NCBI GenBank assembly: GCA_004794655.1
Contig: SMMW01000585.1
Span: forward strand, 9,051,501 to 9,115,500
Source: Marisa cornuarietis
Lineage: Eukaryota > Mollusca > Gastropoda > Architaenioglossa > Ampullariidae
DNA length: 64,000 bases
Direction of reading: 5' to 3'
Both the position numbers and the translations under genes were made by a program. The notes under the pieces are model-generated. The model made no database searches. It was not told where the DNA came from and saw only the letters and a program-made list of their open reading frames with translations. This document shows, piece by piece, positions 12,371 through 24,300 of the stretch (positions within the stretch are counted from its first letter, which is position 1; every line of letters begins with the position of its first letter).

Positions 12371-15300
12371 TCAGCAAAAAGGTGAAGCTGTGGGATCAAT
12401 GGTTCTAAAAAGATCTTTGAGCTCCAGAGGCTCAGGCTCTGGTGGAAGCAGTTCTGGTGAAGCAGCAGCATCTGTGGATGGATGTTGCTGTGAGCTTGTA
12501 ACAGATGGTTCTAAGCGAGACACATCAGGGGCAACAGCAGAAGTGTTAGTCCGATCACGAAGGTTTGGCCTCCCCGGGCCCTGTGGAGGTCTGTTGTAAC
12601 TGTTGTAGCCAGATTCAGTGTTAGTATTTCCATCATCTCCACCTCCAAGAGGAGAGCTGTACTCCATGCTACTCTTACGCTGGCCAATAAACTTTTTTGT
12701 TCGTTCACTAGTCACACATTTTTCTGGTGCAGGCTTGCGCTTAAATCGTGGGTCATTTCTGTGGTCAAATGTCTTCTTATTTTTGCCAGTGGTGCCGTCT
12801 TCACTGTTTGAACTTTCATCACTCGCACCACCTTCTGCTTCTAATTTAGGCATCAGTTCCATTTGTCCAGAAGTTATAGAGTGCTGACCACTTTCTAACG
12901 GAGTTGTGCTGTCACTTTTCAAAGTAACTACTGCCTTGTGAATTTCACTGTCCTCTGAAGAATGATGAGAAGGGGAAGAACCTATCCTGGAGTGAACAGT
13001 GCTGTTCCTTTGATAAGCTTGATCCATAGGATGATTTGGAGAACTGCCAGAATCATCTGCACGAGGAGAGTTCAAACCTTGCCTCTGGCCTCCCAGGCCC
13101 AGGCGTGCCATACGTGGATCCAAACCAGAACCTGGCATAGGCAACAAAGGCTGCTTAACCTGTCGTGGATCACCCTGTGGTCCCCTTTTTAAGCGTGGAT
13201 CTCCAGCTCGAGATGGAGAGTCTAATGAGTTGCTGGCTGGGTTCTGTCTTGGATCTTGCGACATAGCTACCGAGACATGATGGGGTTCCTGCCCCATGTT
13301 GCCTTGCAGTCCGCCCATGGACCCCATGGGTCCCTGCTGCATTCCCACAGACCCATGCTGCACCCCCATGCTGCCTTGCAGTCCACCCATAGGACCTAGG
13401 GTTCCTTGCTGCATACCCACAGAGCTTTGACGAGAATCATGCTGCATTGTCACAGGGCCCTGCTGCATGCCTAATGGCCCCTGCTGCATCCCTAAATTGC
13501 CCTGTCTTGTATCCTGACTAAATCCCATAGGTGCTTGCTGCATATTCAGTGGACCCTGCTGCATGTTGATTAAGCCTTGTTGCATTCCCATAGGGCGCTG
13601 TTGCATTCCCATAGGCCCCTGTTGCATTCCCATGGGCCCCTGCTGCATTCCCATGGGGCGCTGCTGCATTCCCATGGGCGCCTGCTGCATTCCCATGGGA
13701 CCTTGCTGCATGTTTGCGTGCCCTCCTGGCATACCCAACATATTATTGCGGGGATCGTTCTGCATCATACGAGGTCCAGGCATCATACCATTCTGGAAGT
13801 CCGGGCCAGGCCCCATATTATTTTGCTGCTGCATCATACCGCCTGGGCCCATGTGATGGTGCATCATATTGGCACCCATGTTGTTCTGTAGCCATGGTTC
13901 TTGTGGAGGTACATTCTGCAAGTGGAGATCAGGGCCTGAGACAGTCTGAGGACCCATAGGCTGGGGACGTGGATCCTGTAGCATGCCTTGCATGCGAGGA
14001 TCTTTCCGTCTGGATCGAGGATCCTGAGGGCGCGAGGAAGGACTGTTGCCCCCTTCTGCCAAGCTGTTGGAGCGACGAAGTCGTGGGTCTTGAGGCTTTT
14101 TAATTTCCACAGCTTTTTCCTCTTGCAGCTTCAAAAAGCGCTGAACACGTGGATCTGCCTTCTGCAGAGGATCCGAGGGATCAATTGTCGAGGGCAGAGA
14201 GGCATACACTTTAGAACCAGATAAAATCAGCAAACTGATCTGGTACGTCATTGGAGATTGTGGAACAGCATTTGTGACAGGAGGATCTACATGTAGAGGA
14301 GGAAGCACTGGTAGCTGACCAGATGATGGCAACACCTGCGCTTCTTGTCCAGCAGAACGCTTCAACCTGGGGTCTGTTTGTCGCTGGCGAGGATCTCTTT
14401 GTGATGGAGCACTGAACACAGAGAATATAAGGTTTAATTCTTTACAGTTTACACAAGTATGTAAAGTTACCACAAAAAAAAGAAATTACTGTAAATTCTC
14501 TTTCTTCAAGACTTAACAGGCAACATTTTCCAACCAGTGAAAGTTGACTCCCTGACCATGAACTGGCATGCACCTGTTGTGAGGGGCACTCCACCACTCC
14601 ACTGGTCAGATAAGCAACAGCCCTCAGATAGCTATAAAGGCGAGAGCACAGTCAATAAATACACCAGTTTTTGCGACCCAACACTCTAACCAGTGGGAAC
14701 ACCCCAGAAGCCCGGCATGCACTAGCTCGCTGTTAGGGAATCAACTTTTGATGGTTTGAGAGCAAACATAGCCTAATGTCTACAGTAATGTCAACTGGTA
14801 AGACCAAAGACTAAACCAAAAAAATTCTGCTTGATAGATGAGTAAGAATGTTTGAATAATAAAGTTTTTAGTTTTAGTTTTTAAGAGTTTTGTAAATGTG
14901 GTTGTACTGCTTGAACAAACAGCTGTTAAAAGGAAGATACAGTCAAGCATTTTACGGGTTTTCTTCATCTTTGTCAACCAGAAGAAATTTTTTATTCTGT
15001 GTCCTTTGTCTTTGTGACATAGACATGTCTATGTTTCGTGATGACTTGGGAACTGAACTAGCCCTCTTCCCCTCAACCTCTGCTGAATGGCTTACGGCCA
15101 TTCTCCGCACTGTGCTGGAAGCCTATGCTCTTGCTGTGTGTATCTAAGTTTGCCCCAACAAACATGCGCTGTGGTAACCCAGCATTCGCATTGAGCTGTG
15201 GAGAGCTAAGAAGGAGTGCCGACAAGCTGAGAGATTGTGGCATAGGTCTGGACTGTCCATAAACAGATGCTAAACGCTGCCAAGTGTGCAGTCATCCACC

Positions 15301-18300
15301 TTGTTGATTCAGCCAAAACTGCATTTTTCCATGCTTACATTCGTCAAGTAAGAGCCTATTTAGGACATGTAACTGCCCATGGTCATTACATGTGCTCTAC
15401 TGCCCCAGGTCTTCAGCAAGTTTTTTTGTCCACAAGAGTTTTGATATCCAGGCTAAATTTGATCAACTGCCTGAAACTCTTCAGCTCTTGCTAACCATGT
15501 CGATGATCTGGCAAGACCGAAGTGCTCCTTTGATTTCTTTCAGCCAGTCTCAGAAAGTGAGCTTAGGACCATTCTACTCCAGTCAAAACCCACAACTTGT
15601 CCACTGGACCCAGTTCCTGCCCCACTACTGGTAGACTGTCTCGACGTCCTACTCCCTGTCCTCACAGAAATAGTAAATGATAGCTTGTCCTCTGACAACT
15701 TCCCATCTACATTCAAAACAGCCTTAGTGAAATCGCTGTTAAGAAAACCTACCCTAGACATCAACGTGCTAAACAATTACCAACCAGTCTCAAACTTGCC
15801 ATTTCTTTCCTAAGTCCTTGAGAAAGCAATTCTCAACCAACTTTTATCCTATCTCAACTCTGAAAATTTTATTTCTCCATCACTGTCTGCTTATCACCCT
15901 TTTCATAGCATCGAGAACCCTGCTTAAAAAACAAACCAAGCTCAACCTTTTTTTCTTTAAGATCGGGTTAAGTTCCTTTTAAAATAATAATTCCCAAAAT
16001 ATGAGTAAATAATTATGCTTAATTTTAAAGATATGTCTTCAAACATCGGCATTCTCACCTGCCACTAGGAAAATGGGAAAAAATTGCTCTCCTATACTGA
16101 AGAGTTGTCTTACGCGCCCTGAGTATTTGTAACAGTGAGTGTGGATATCTCCAAGTGAAATGAAGAAACATCGCTCGCTCAGGTCGTCATGTTCAAAAAG
16201 TAATCTTCTTGCCCAGAAAATGAAATGGCTGATTTTGAATACAGCCCTACAGATTGGAACTTTATTTAGAAGCTTCAAATGATGTTAAGCCATTCGCGAC
16301 GCCGAGGGTGAATTCACCCTCGTAGCGTGGTCCAACGCTTGGTTTCCACGAGGGCGAATTCACCATCGGCTTATTTTCTATTTTTTTACATTTTAAAATG
16401 CGTTGTTTTGGATAAAAAAATTAATGAATTTGATAGTTGATTCATTTTTCTATCGATTGATCGTCTTTTTATGTCGTAGTTTTTACGTCTGACAGTAATT
16501 TTCTGCGTTTTCCCAAGGTACCTGTCTTTCTGTTTGCAAAATGGCTAGCAAATACCCGGGGTAGAAAGTTCGACCGGCAGCTTTGAAAATTTATATTTAT
16601 TAACCTACAGTAAAGACAACCATCTGTAATACACCGTTTTAAAGAGCATTTTTAAAACATTCACTTGGTATAAATTTTAAGATACATAGGTTTTGTCTTC
16701 GAGTATTAAAATCAAATGAAAGATTACGACTGTACACGTTTTAGAAATCGCCGGTCGGATATTAACAAAAAAATTATTTACACAATATATACAGTCATAA
16801 AGTACCAAACAAACATATTTTTTATTAGAATATACATTGGAATTTTAATATTACTTACTATTTTCTTCTCCTTTGTGGTTGTTGAAGTAAAAATCCATGT
16901 CAAAGTGAGACATGCTTCGATTCTAGAACTTTCCTTTGTTTACAAAAAAATCTTTTGACTTCCTGTCAGTTCAAGGGAGGGAATCATGGTAGACAATTTC
17001 CCAACGGTTTTAGTAGTTTCCTCCCTTATGTTATTTTTATTTTTTAGACTCGTCAAACCTCTATAAAAAAAATTTTTTGATTGCTTATTATCATGGCATT
17101 TTCTGTTTGGAATACCATAAAAGTGTGTGTTTAAGAAAACAAAAGGTAAAGATGTTTCTTTTCTACACAGTTTGATCTATCATTATCAATTTAAATTGTT
17201 CGTCTACCTCTTTCCGTTAATTTTATATAATTTTTTTAAAAAGGGGTAAATTCATGGTACCAGCTATGGTTGTAACGGCCTCTCAGTCATGCGTAAGCAA
17301 TGGATAAAAAAAATAATAAAATGGTCCAATCTGAATTCATTCAACAGACTGGTAAGTCAGTCTTCTCCAGATCAAAATTTAATGGGCAACAATCACGGTC
17401 ATTACATTATACATTGTATTATTACTGACTGTCTGTTACTAAGTGGGTGCATTTGAGTTAATTTTCCCATGTGTATTATTGTTAATAAAATATAAACACA
17501 TTTCAAAAGTATTTTTCTAAGATAAACTCCTGTAATTTTATTTTTATTTGATGGTTTCAAGCATTGCATTTTTATTTTATAGTTACAACTGACTGCTGAT
17601 AAAGATTTTTGTGTTTACAATTAAAAAATTTTCTATTAACTTACTCCTAACGCACGTTCCCATTTAAGCTCCTTATACGCTTATCACTCTCAATTTTTTT
17701 TCTTTTTTAGCTGTATCAAGCACGCACATCAATGGTGCCCTCACACTGTCAGTTGTTTTTAGCATTATGCTGGATAAAGCTTCAGAAAGTCCAGAACTCA
17801 GCTGCTTGTCTCGTTTTCCAGACTTGCACATCTGAACATCACACCACTTCTTCACTCTCTTCATTGGCTACCAATTAAAGCTAGAATAGACTACAAGCTC
17901 TCAACTCTATGCTATGGATTCTTTGAAGGCTCCTCCCCTCACTACTTTACTGAAATCTTGTTTGTCCACACCCCTGCCTGAAACCTTTGCTCCTCATCAA
18001 ACTTGCACATTCTTTCTCTCCCTCCCACAAGCCAGAAGACAGTCACATAGGGACAATGGACGTTCTCCCTCTGTGCTGCTAAGCAGTGGAACTGTCTTCC
18101 ACATCACATTTGCCATTCTGACTCGAAGGCTACATTCAAACTCTCTCTGAAAACACATCTTTTCACAAAGTACTATCCCTGAAGTACTATTCTTAACTCC
18201 CTTGCAATACTGTCTGGCATGCCATCATGTAATGACTCCATCTCACACTGTTTACGGTACCTATATCCCTTCATACTTTCATCCATTGCTTTGTTTTACT

Positions 18301-21300
18301 CTTGTACCTCATCTTTATATTGTTTAGTGTGCCTATACGTATCTCACCATTCACTTTCATTTATCATTATTGGTCTTCGCAGAGAGTGCAATCTATCTTG
18401 GTCGTGATCCTGCATGTTATAAGTTAACATTATTATTGTTAATTAATGTCACTCAGATCACTAGGACATTCGAAAGAATCATTAAAGCAAGTGAAGATTG
18501 TGAAAGCCACATTCTAATGAAATGAACGTTTTGATAACGCTTCTCATTAATAATTATAAACATTAGAAGTGCCCATTACTGCCACAAACTTAATTACAAA
18601 ATTACAATGAAGATTGTAAAATATTCATGTGAAACATACAGTACACGCAGCATTGAAAAATATACTTTTTAAGATGGTTCAATAAATGATTTTTGGGTTG
18701 TTCAATTATCACATTATCATAGCTAAATTAATCACAGGATTTAAAAAAAAAAACTCAAGACCCCAAATGGCCTATATTCCCTACTGTCAAATAGTAAAGC
18801 ATCCCTTTTATTGACTAAACATACACACCTAGAGACTGTAGTGTTGGGTAGTGTTGCTGCTGAACCTGCAGCAGAAGAACTCTGCGATGTGGGCAAAGAA
18901 ACTGATTTGTCAGTCTGTGCCTGATTACGAATCGACTGAATCATCTGCATAACATTAAATGTTGATGCTGTTGTTGATGAAAATGCTGAAGTCCCCATTG
19001 TAGAATCAGGTCCAGAATTTGAGTGGCTTTCTGTGGTAACTGTACTTGATCCAGACTGAAAGATATATTTCCAACCAAATTTAGATTTTATCTTCATGTA
19101 AATTATAAATCCACATCCATGAAATCACTGAAATTTGAAGTAAATATAGTACACCCTTCTACTGCTGGAATATTTTTTATAATATAAAATTGTTTGTAGT
19201 ATTTGTATTGATGCATGTTTAATGCATACTGTCAAAGAGAAAAACCTTAAGTGAAAAAAAACGAAACCTCAAAATTTTTGAAGGCAAAAAATAATGAAGG
19301 GAATTAATAAATATAGCACAATTCAAAATGAGTAACTGTCCATCATCAAAGAAACTTTCATTGAGAGAAAACGTACTGTTTGAGTAATAGTTTTCAGAAT
19401 ATCAGTAAGTTTAGCCTTTGGCTTATCCTGGTCTTCCTCATCACTGGAGTACCAGTTGTCATCATCATCATCATCCACTGAAATCACATCACCAAATCAA
19501 GACAAATTGTAATACTAAAGCATTTATCAAATTTCATGTCAAGAAACTGAGAAATGATTCACAAATAATCCATATTTGTTTGCAAAATACAAGCTTTTGA
19601 AACAAGGAAGGAAAAAAAAGAGACAGTGTATCTGAAACTATCAAAAGATTTCCTTCCTTTTAAAGACCACTAACTTTGAAGAACGTGGAGCAATGTTACA
19701 TTTTAGCATGTGTCGAAACTAATTTTATATGTTGCTGAAGAAGAGATTCTATCCTAAAATATTTCTTGTTTGGACAAACTACAATATAATCATAAAATTT
19801 TGTACTTCATTCAAGAAGTTTACTTTCTTCCAGATGTTGCCACTGAAATTTAGTTGTTTCAGCATGTTTTCTTTTTTTAAATGTACAGCTATCATACTTG
19901 TTTCAGCATGTTTTTCTTCATGGCTTGATGAGGTATTCTTTTTAGTGGTTCCCTCTGATAACTCTTCTACATCCAGCTGCTGCTGCTGATGGAGCTGTTG
20001 CTGTCGAATTCGCATAAATAGTTGTCGCTGCATGGGTGGCAGATGCATGGGGATAGCAGACTCATTTTCCTTGTCTCCAGTGGATTTTGATGAAAACTGA
20101 TCTTCTGATGAGCTGTCTGATTCTCCTAAAGAAACATAAAAAAAAGTTTAGACACTGTATTATCAGACCCTGTAATGACTCTTTAAAAGCTGACCTCGAT
20201 TTGTACTTCAACAGCCAAAAATAACAATGTAAATTATAATGGTAAGCAGTTTTTGAATGCTAATGTATATTTTTAATAAAGAATTTGTTCGACACTTTAA
20301 ATTTGACATAGATTGTGTAAATAATTTTTTGTCTTGAGACCCACTTTCATAACAGGAGCTCTCCATTCCAGTTTCCATCTTTCACTTGCATTTAGTACAA
20401 GAAAACAAAAAACTATATTTCTTGCAAATTACATCATTTAGATGTTTAAGAAAGGCTCTCTGAAATGATATGTCAGTGATGGTTGTCTTTATCATAGGTT
20501 AATAGATGTAAGTAAAGTAAAACTTTCCTATTAGGACTTGCTAAAACCCACCAAAATCAGGTTGCAACTGAGAGGAGTCTTAGTAAGAAAATCAACTAAT
20601 CTGCTTTCATTCCATGAACTACCACTTCAATCACTTATAACTAAAGCGCACTTATTTAAATGTTGGGAAAAAAGCTTTTAAAAACCATCTCATGTGTTCT
20701 TCCTCAGTTATACTTACTTATTCCACCATTGTTCAGTTGAATGGACCCACCATGACCAATATGGTCCCAAAAGCAGAAGTGTAATTAACCTGGGCTAAGA
20801 CTAAATGAATGCCCAAACAGCCATGTGCTTGATGTTATGTTAACATCTGCATACAAATTTAATACAAACCTCCAAAGTAAAGAATAAGTGAAGACAAAGG
20901 CTTTTTCAAAAATTAAGTGAAAATTGTACTTACACACTTTTGTGTGATTTGTTCTCTGAATGTATCTTGCCAAGTGGCCAATTTTGTTTAGTAAGATGGT
21001 GGTTGAACTTTTTCAAACATTGCAATGGGTCTATTTGTAATATTTAATGTTAAAAGCTACTTATGTCATTGGTGATCAATTCATCTTTTGGGCCTGGGTA
21101 GATTTGACTCAAGTGGTGGTAGACGTGGCTGGAGTGATATGATTTTGGGTTAAAATGACAAGTGACTCGAGGTTAAAATGACAAGTGACTCGATGAACAA
21201 ACAGCATATTTAAAAATATACTTAATTTATTTTATGCTATTTCTGCAGAAAAATCATACCATAGGGAGGACAGCTAGCCAGAAGCAGAGCGTTTGACTTC

Positions 21301-24300
21301 TATATTAGCACTTGACTTTTCCTTTATTAGTATACATGTTTAGGGTTACAGAGCACTTGACTTTTCCTATATTAGTATTAATGTTTAGGGTTATGTCATT
21401 TATTATCATAAACATTGTTTATGGTACCCCCTCCCCTCTTCCAAACAAAAAAAAACTTGATTATCCACCTGCTACTTTGATTTCACTTTAAAAACAGTGC
21501 ATAAAATCCTACCTCTTCACACACACAAAAAAGGGGGAAAAACTGATTAACCTGGTGATTGTTGTGATGATTCATCAGGTGCAAATGTTGCCTTGCCTTC
21601 GTCTTTTTCTTCCTTGTCATCAGAGAGTTGACTTTCTGGTATCTCTTCCTCCAGTTGTGATTCTAGTGCAGTTGTCTGACCAGAAACCTTTTGCTCAGGT
21701 TGGGAGGATGAGTCAGGCACCATATCACTGTCTTGCTTAGTTTTACATACTCCATCCTCATGTTCACCACTCACAGAATCCTCAATAGTGGCACCATCCG
21801 GACTGTTGCCATGGGAAGGTGACTCCATTTTGTGCACATCTTGTCCACCAGCCCCCCTGCGCATGTCTGTATCCTGTGAAACTCCTATCCCAGCCTGCTG
21901 AAGCTGCTGCTGGTGGCAGTTCTGGTTGAAAGGTCCATTACCCGATGCACCACGTAGCAGTGCGCTGATCATATTCAGGACTGGTGGCATTGAGGATGCA
22001 GTCTGCTGGCCTCCTCCCATGTTAAATGGCAACCTGGGCCCTCCTGGCATTCTTGGATTCAACATTCCAGTGCCCATCCCTTGGGGGATGCCATGCTGCA
22101 TATTGGCATTCATTCCTTGTTGCAAGCCAGGGTTCATTCCTCTTATGCTTGGCATATTTATTCCCTGCTGCATGTTGGAGTTCATGTTTTGGGGAATGTT
22201 AGGATTCATCCCTTGCTGCATATTAGAGTTTAGGTTCTGATTTATTCCCTGCTGCATGCCAGGGTTCATTCCCTGCTGCATGCCAGGGTTCATTCCCTGC
22301 TGCATGCCGGGGTTCATCCCTTGCTGCATGTTTGTATTTATGGGCTGATTCATACCCTGCATGTTAAGGTTCATGTTTTGTGGCATGTTTTGGATTATTC
22401 CTTGCTGCATTCCAGGTTTCATGACCTGATTTAAACCTTGCTGCAAGTTTGGATTCATCACCTGCATAAGGCCTTGTTGCATTCCAGGACGTGGGCCTTG
22501 CTGCATTCCAGGATTCATATTTTGCATTCCTGGATTCTGCAGTCGTTGCATCCCTGGGTTCATACCCTGGTGCATGGCCGGGTTCATGCCTGGGTTTATT
22601 CCCTGGTGCATGGCTGGGTTCATACCTTGCTGCATCCCAAACATTGGCCGCTGCTGCCCCATCATTGGCCGAGCACCAGATGGTCCATTTGGTCCAGCCA
22701 TCATCATGGGTCCCTGTTGTGTGTTGCTGCGCATAGGCAAAACCATGCCTGTGCCCTGTGCAGGGCTTCCAAGCAAGCTAGGTCCTGGTTGGTGACTACC
22801 TAAGTTATTGATTGGCCCTTGGTTAGGAGAGAAGCCTTGGGAAGACATAGGCATCTGCCCTGGATGAGGTGGTGAATTCATACCTACTGGGCACTGGTTT
22901 GACTCTGAATTTAAGTTGGATTTTCTTTCTGGTGGTGGTGATTTCTCACCTCGTGGAGACCTTTCACTATAGAACCCAGTAGGTCTGAGAAAGAAAAAAC
23001 AAAAAAGTGACAAACTCGTACATTTATGATGAAATTTTCATGTCCACAATTGTTGTTTTCTCTATCCATATCTATAATACTCCCACCCCTCAAAATGTGA
23101 TGACTGAAGCATATAAATGGAGCACTGATGACACGTAGCTTTTCAGGACCAATACTAGTTGAATGTGTTCTTTTGCGATCTATGAGTGTGCTTGCTAGCA
23201 TATGTGTTTTGGTTGACTCTGCAATGTGTGGGTCATGTCTAGTTACTGGGGGCAGTGTCTGTGTCACAAAAGGAGTGTGGCAGAGAAAGCAAGTAAGGAA
23301 GAGGGGTAGTGTGTATATATGTGCATATGCAGAGGATAGGCCTGTTTATTTTTGATGTTATGTCTCTTCCATCATCAAGTCATATTCTGAGTGCAATGTA
23401 ACTTGGCCAACAGACAAATTCTTATTCGTAATTCTTTAAGCTGAGAAAACTCACATTGGTGGCTCTTTGCCAGGTGGAAAAACTTCAATATCAAACAAAG
23501 AGGGAATTTTCTTGACTTCTTTTGCTCTTTCTGCTGCTTCCTTTATATGCCGAGGTGGCGAACCTGCAAAGTTCAGCAAATTTAAAAAAATGACACTTCT
23601 ACATCTCTGCCTGGTGTACTTTAACCCTAGAATAACAAAAATGATTAAATATGTATTGATTACATCCAATCATGCAATGCTCACATAACTCAACAGTTTC
23701 CTTAAAAACTACAATGAAATATTTTAAACATTATTTTTGTACACACTTAACATTAATCTCCTAGGGAAGCGAATTTTCAAAAGGCATGGAAGTCACTAAC
23801 GTCACACCTATCAAATTTACAACTACATGGGGAACTGGGGAAAAAATCCTTAAGAATAAGCACAAAAGTTTAATCACATCTGATAGTACAACTACAAGAT
23901 TTAACTAAATACTAAAACAGATTGTTCCACCAGATAATGCTGATGGAGTGCCTTTTCTTTCCTTAAAGTGTGCAAGAGCTGCGGTGTTGAGAAACAAAGT
24001 GCAACATTAATTATGAATTCAATTTGATAAGAAAAATACGGGAAAAAATGACTGGTGGTGGGAAGAGGGGGAAGGAGTCAGACTCAAATATAAGGGGTTC
24101 CTTACCCAGCAAACTTGGTTTTTTGATATGCCTCTCTGGAGGATCCATTTCAAAGTCTTTATGATGTCTCATCTGAAAACAGAAATAAATATAAGCAATG
24201 GGAATTCCACGGCAAGTAACTGACCTTCACTTCTTAATATCTCTTCATCAGAAAAAAAATTATGACCAAACTGAGAAAAGTGGCAATAAAAAGACTGTCT

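Larger units (their letters stand above)
14412..18828. other. Large intron of the ZC3H4-like gene with LINE debris
   Basis: A 4.4-kb intron between the last two coding exons. It contains plus-strand LINE pieces (15027-15930 and 17700-18430) separated by about 1.8 kb of very AT-rich DNA that has a 20-bp palindrome near its left part. No other coding sequence is recognised. Confidence 0.7.

Noticed and set aside
13290..13716. Regularly spaced repeats that could be mistaken for a CRISPR array
   Set aside because: The 21-base units are contiguous, in frame with a large protein and lack spacers.
13563..13891. Long plus-strand frames with CCIPMGP-type repeats
   Set aside because: Antisense shadow of the ZC3H4 Met/Gln repeat; direction and splicing support the minus strand.
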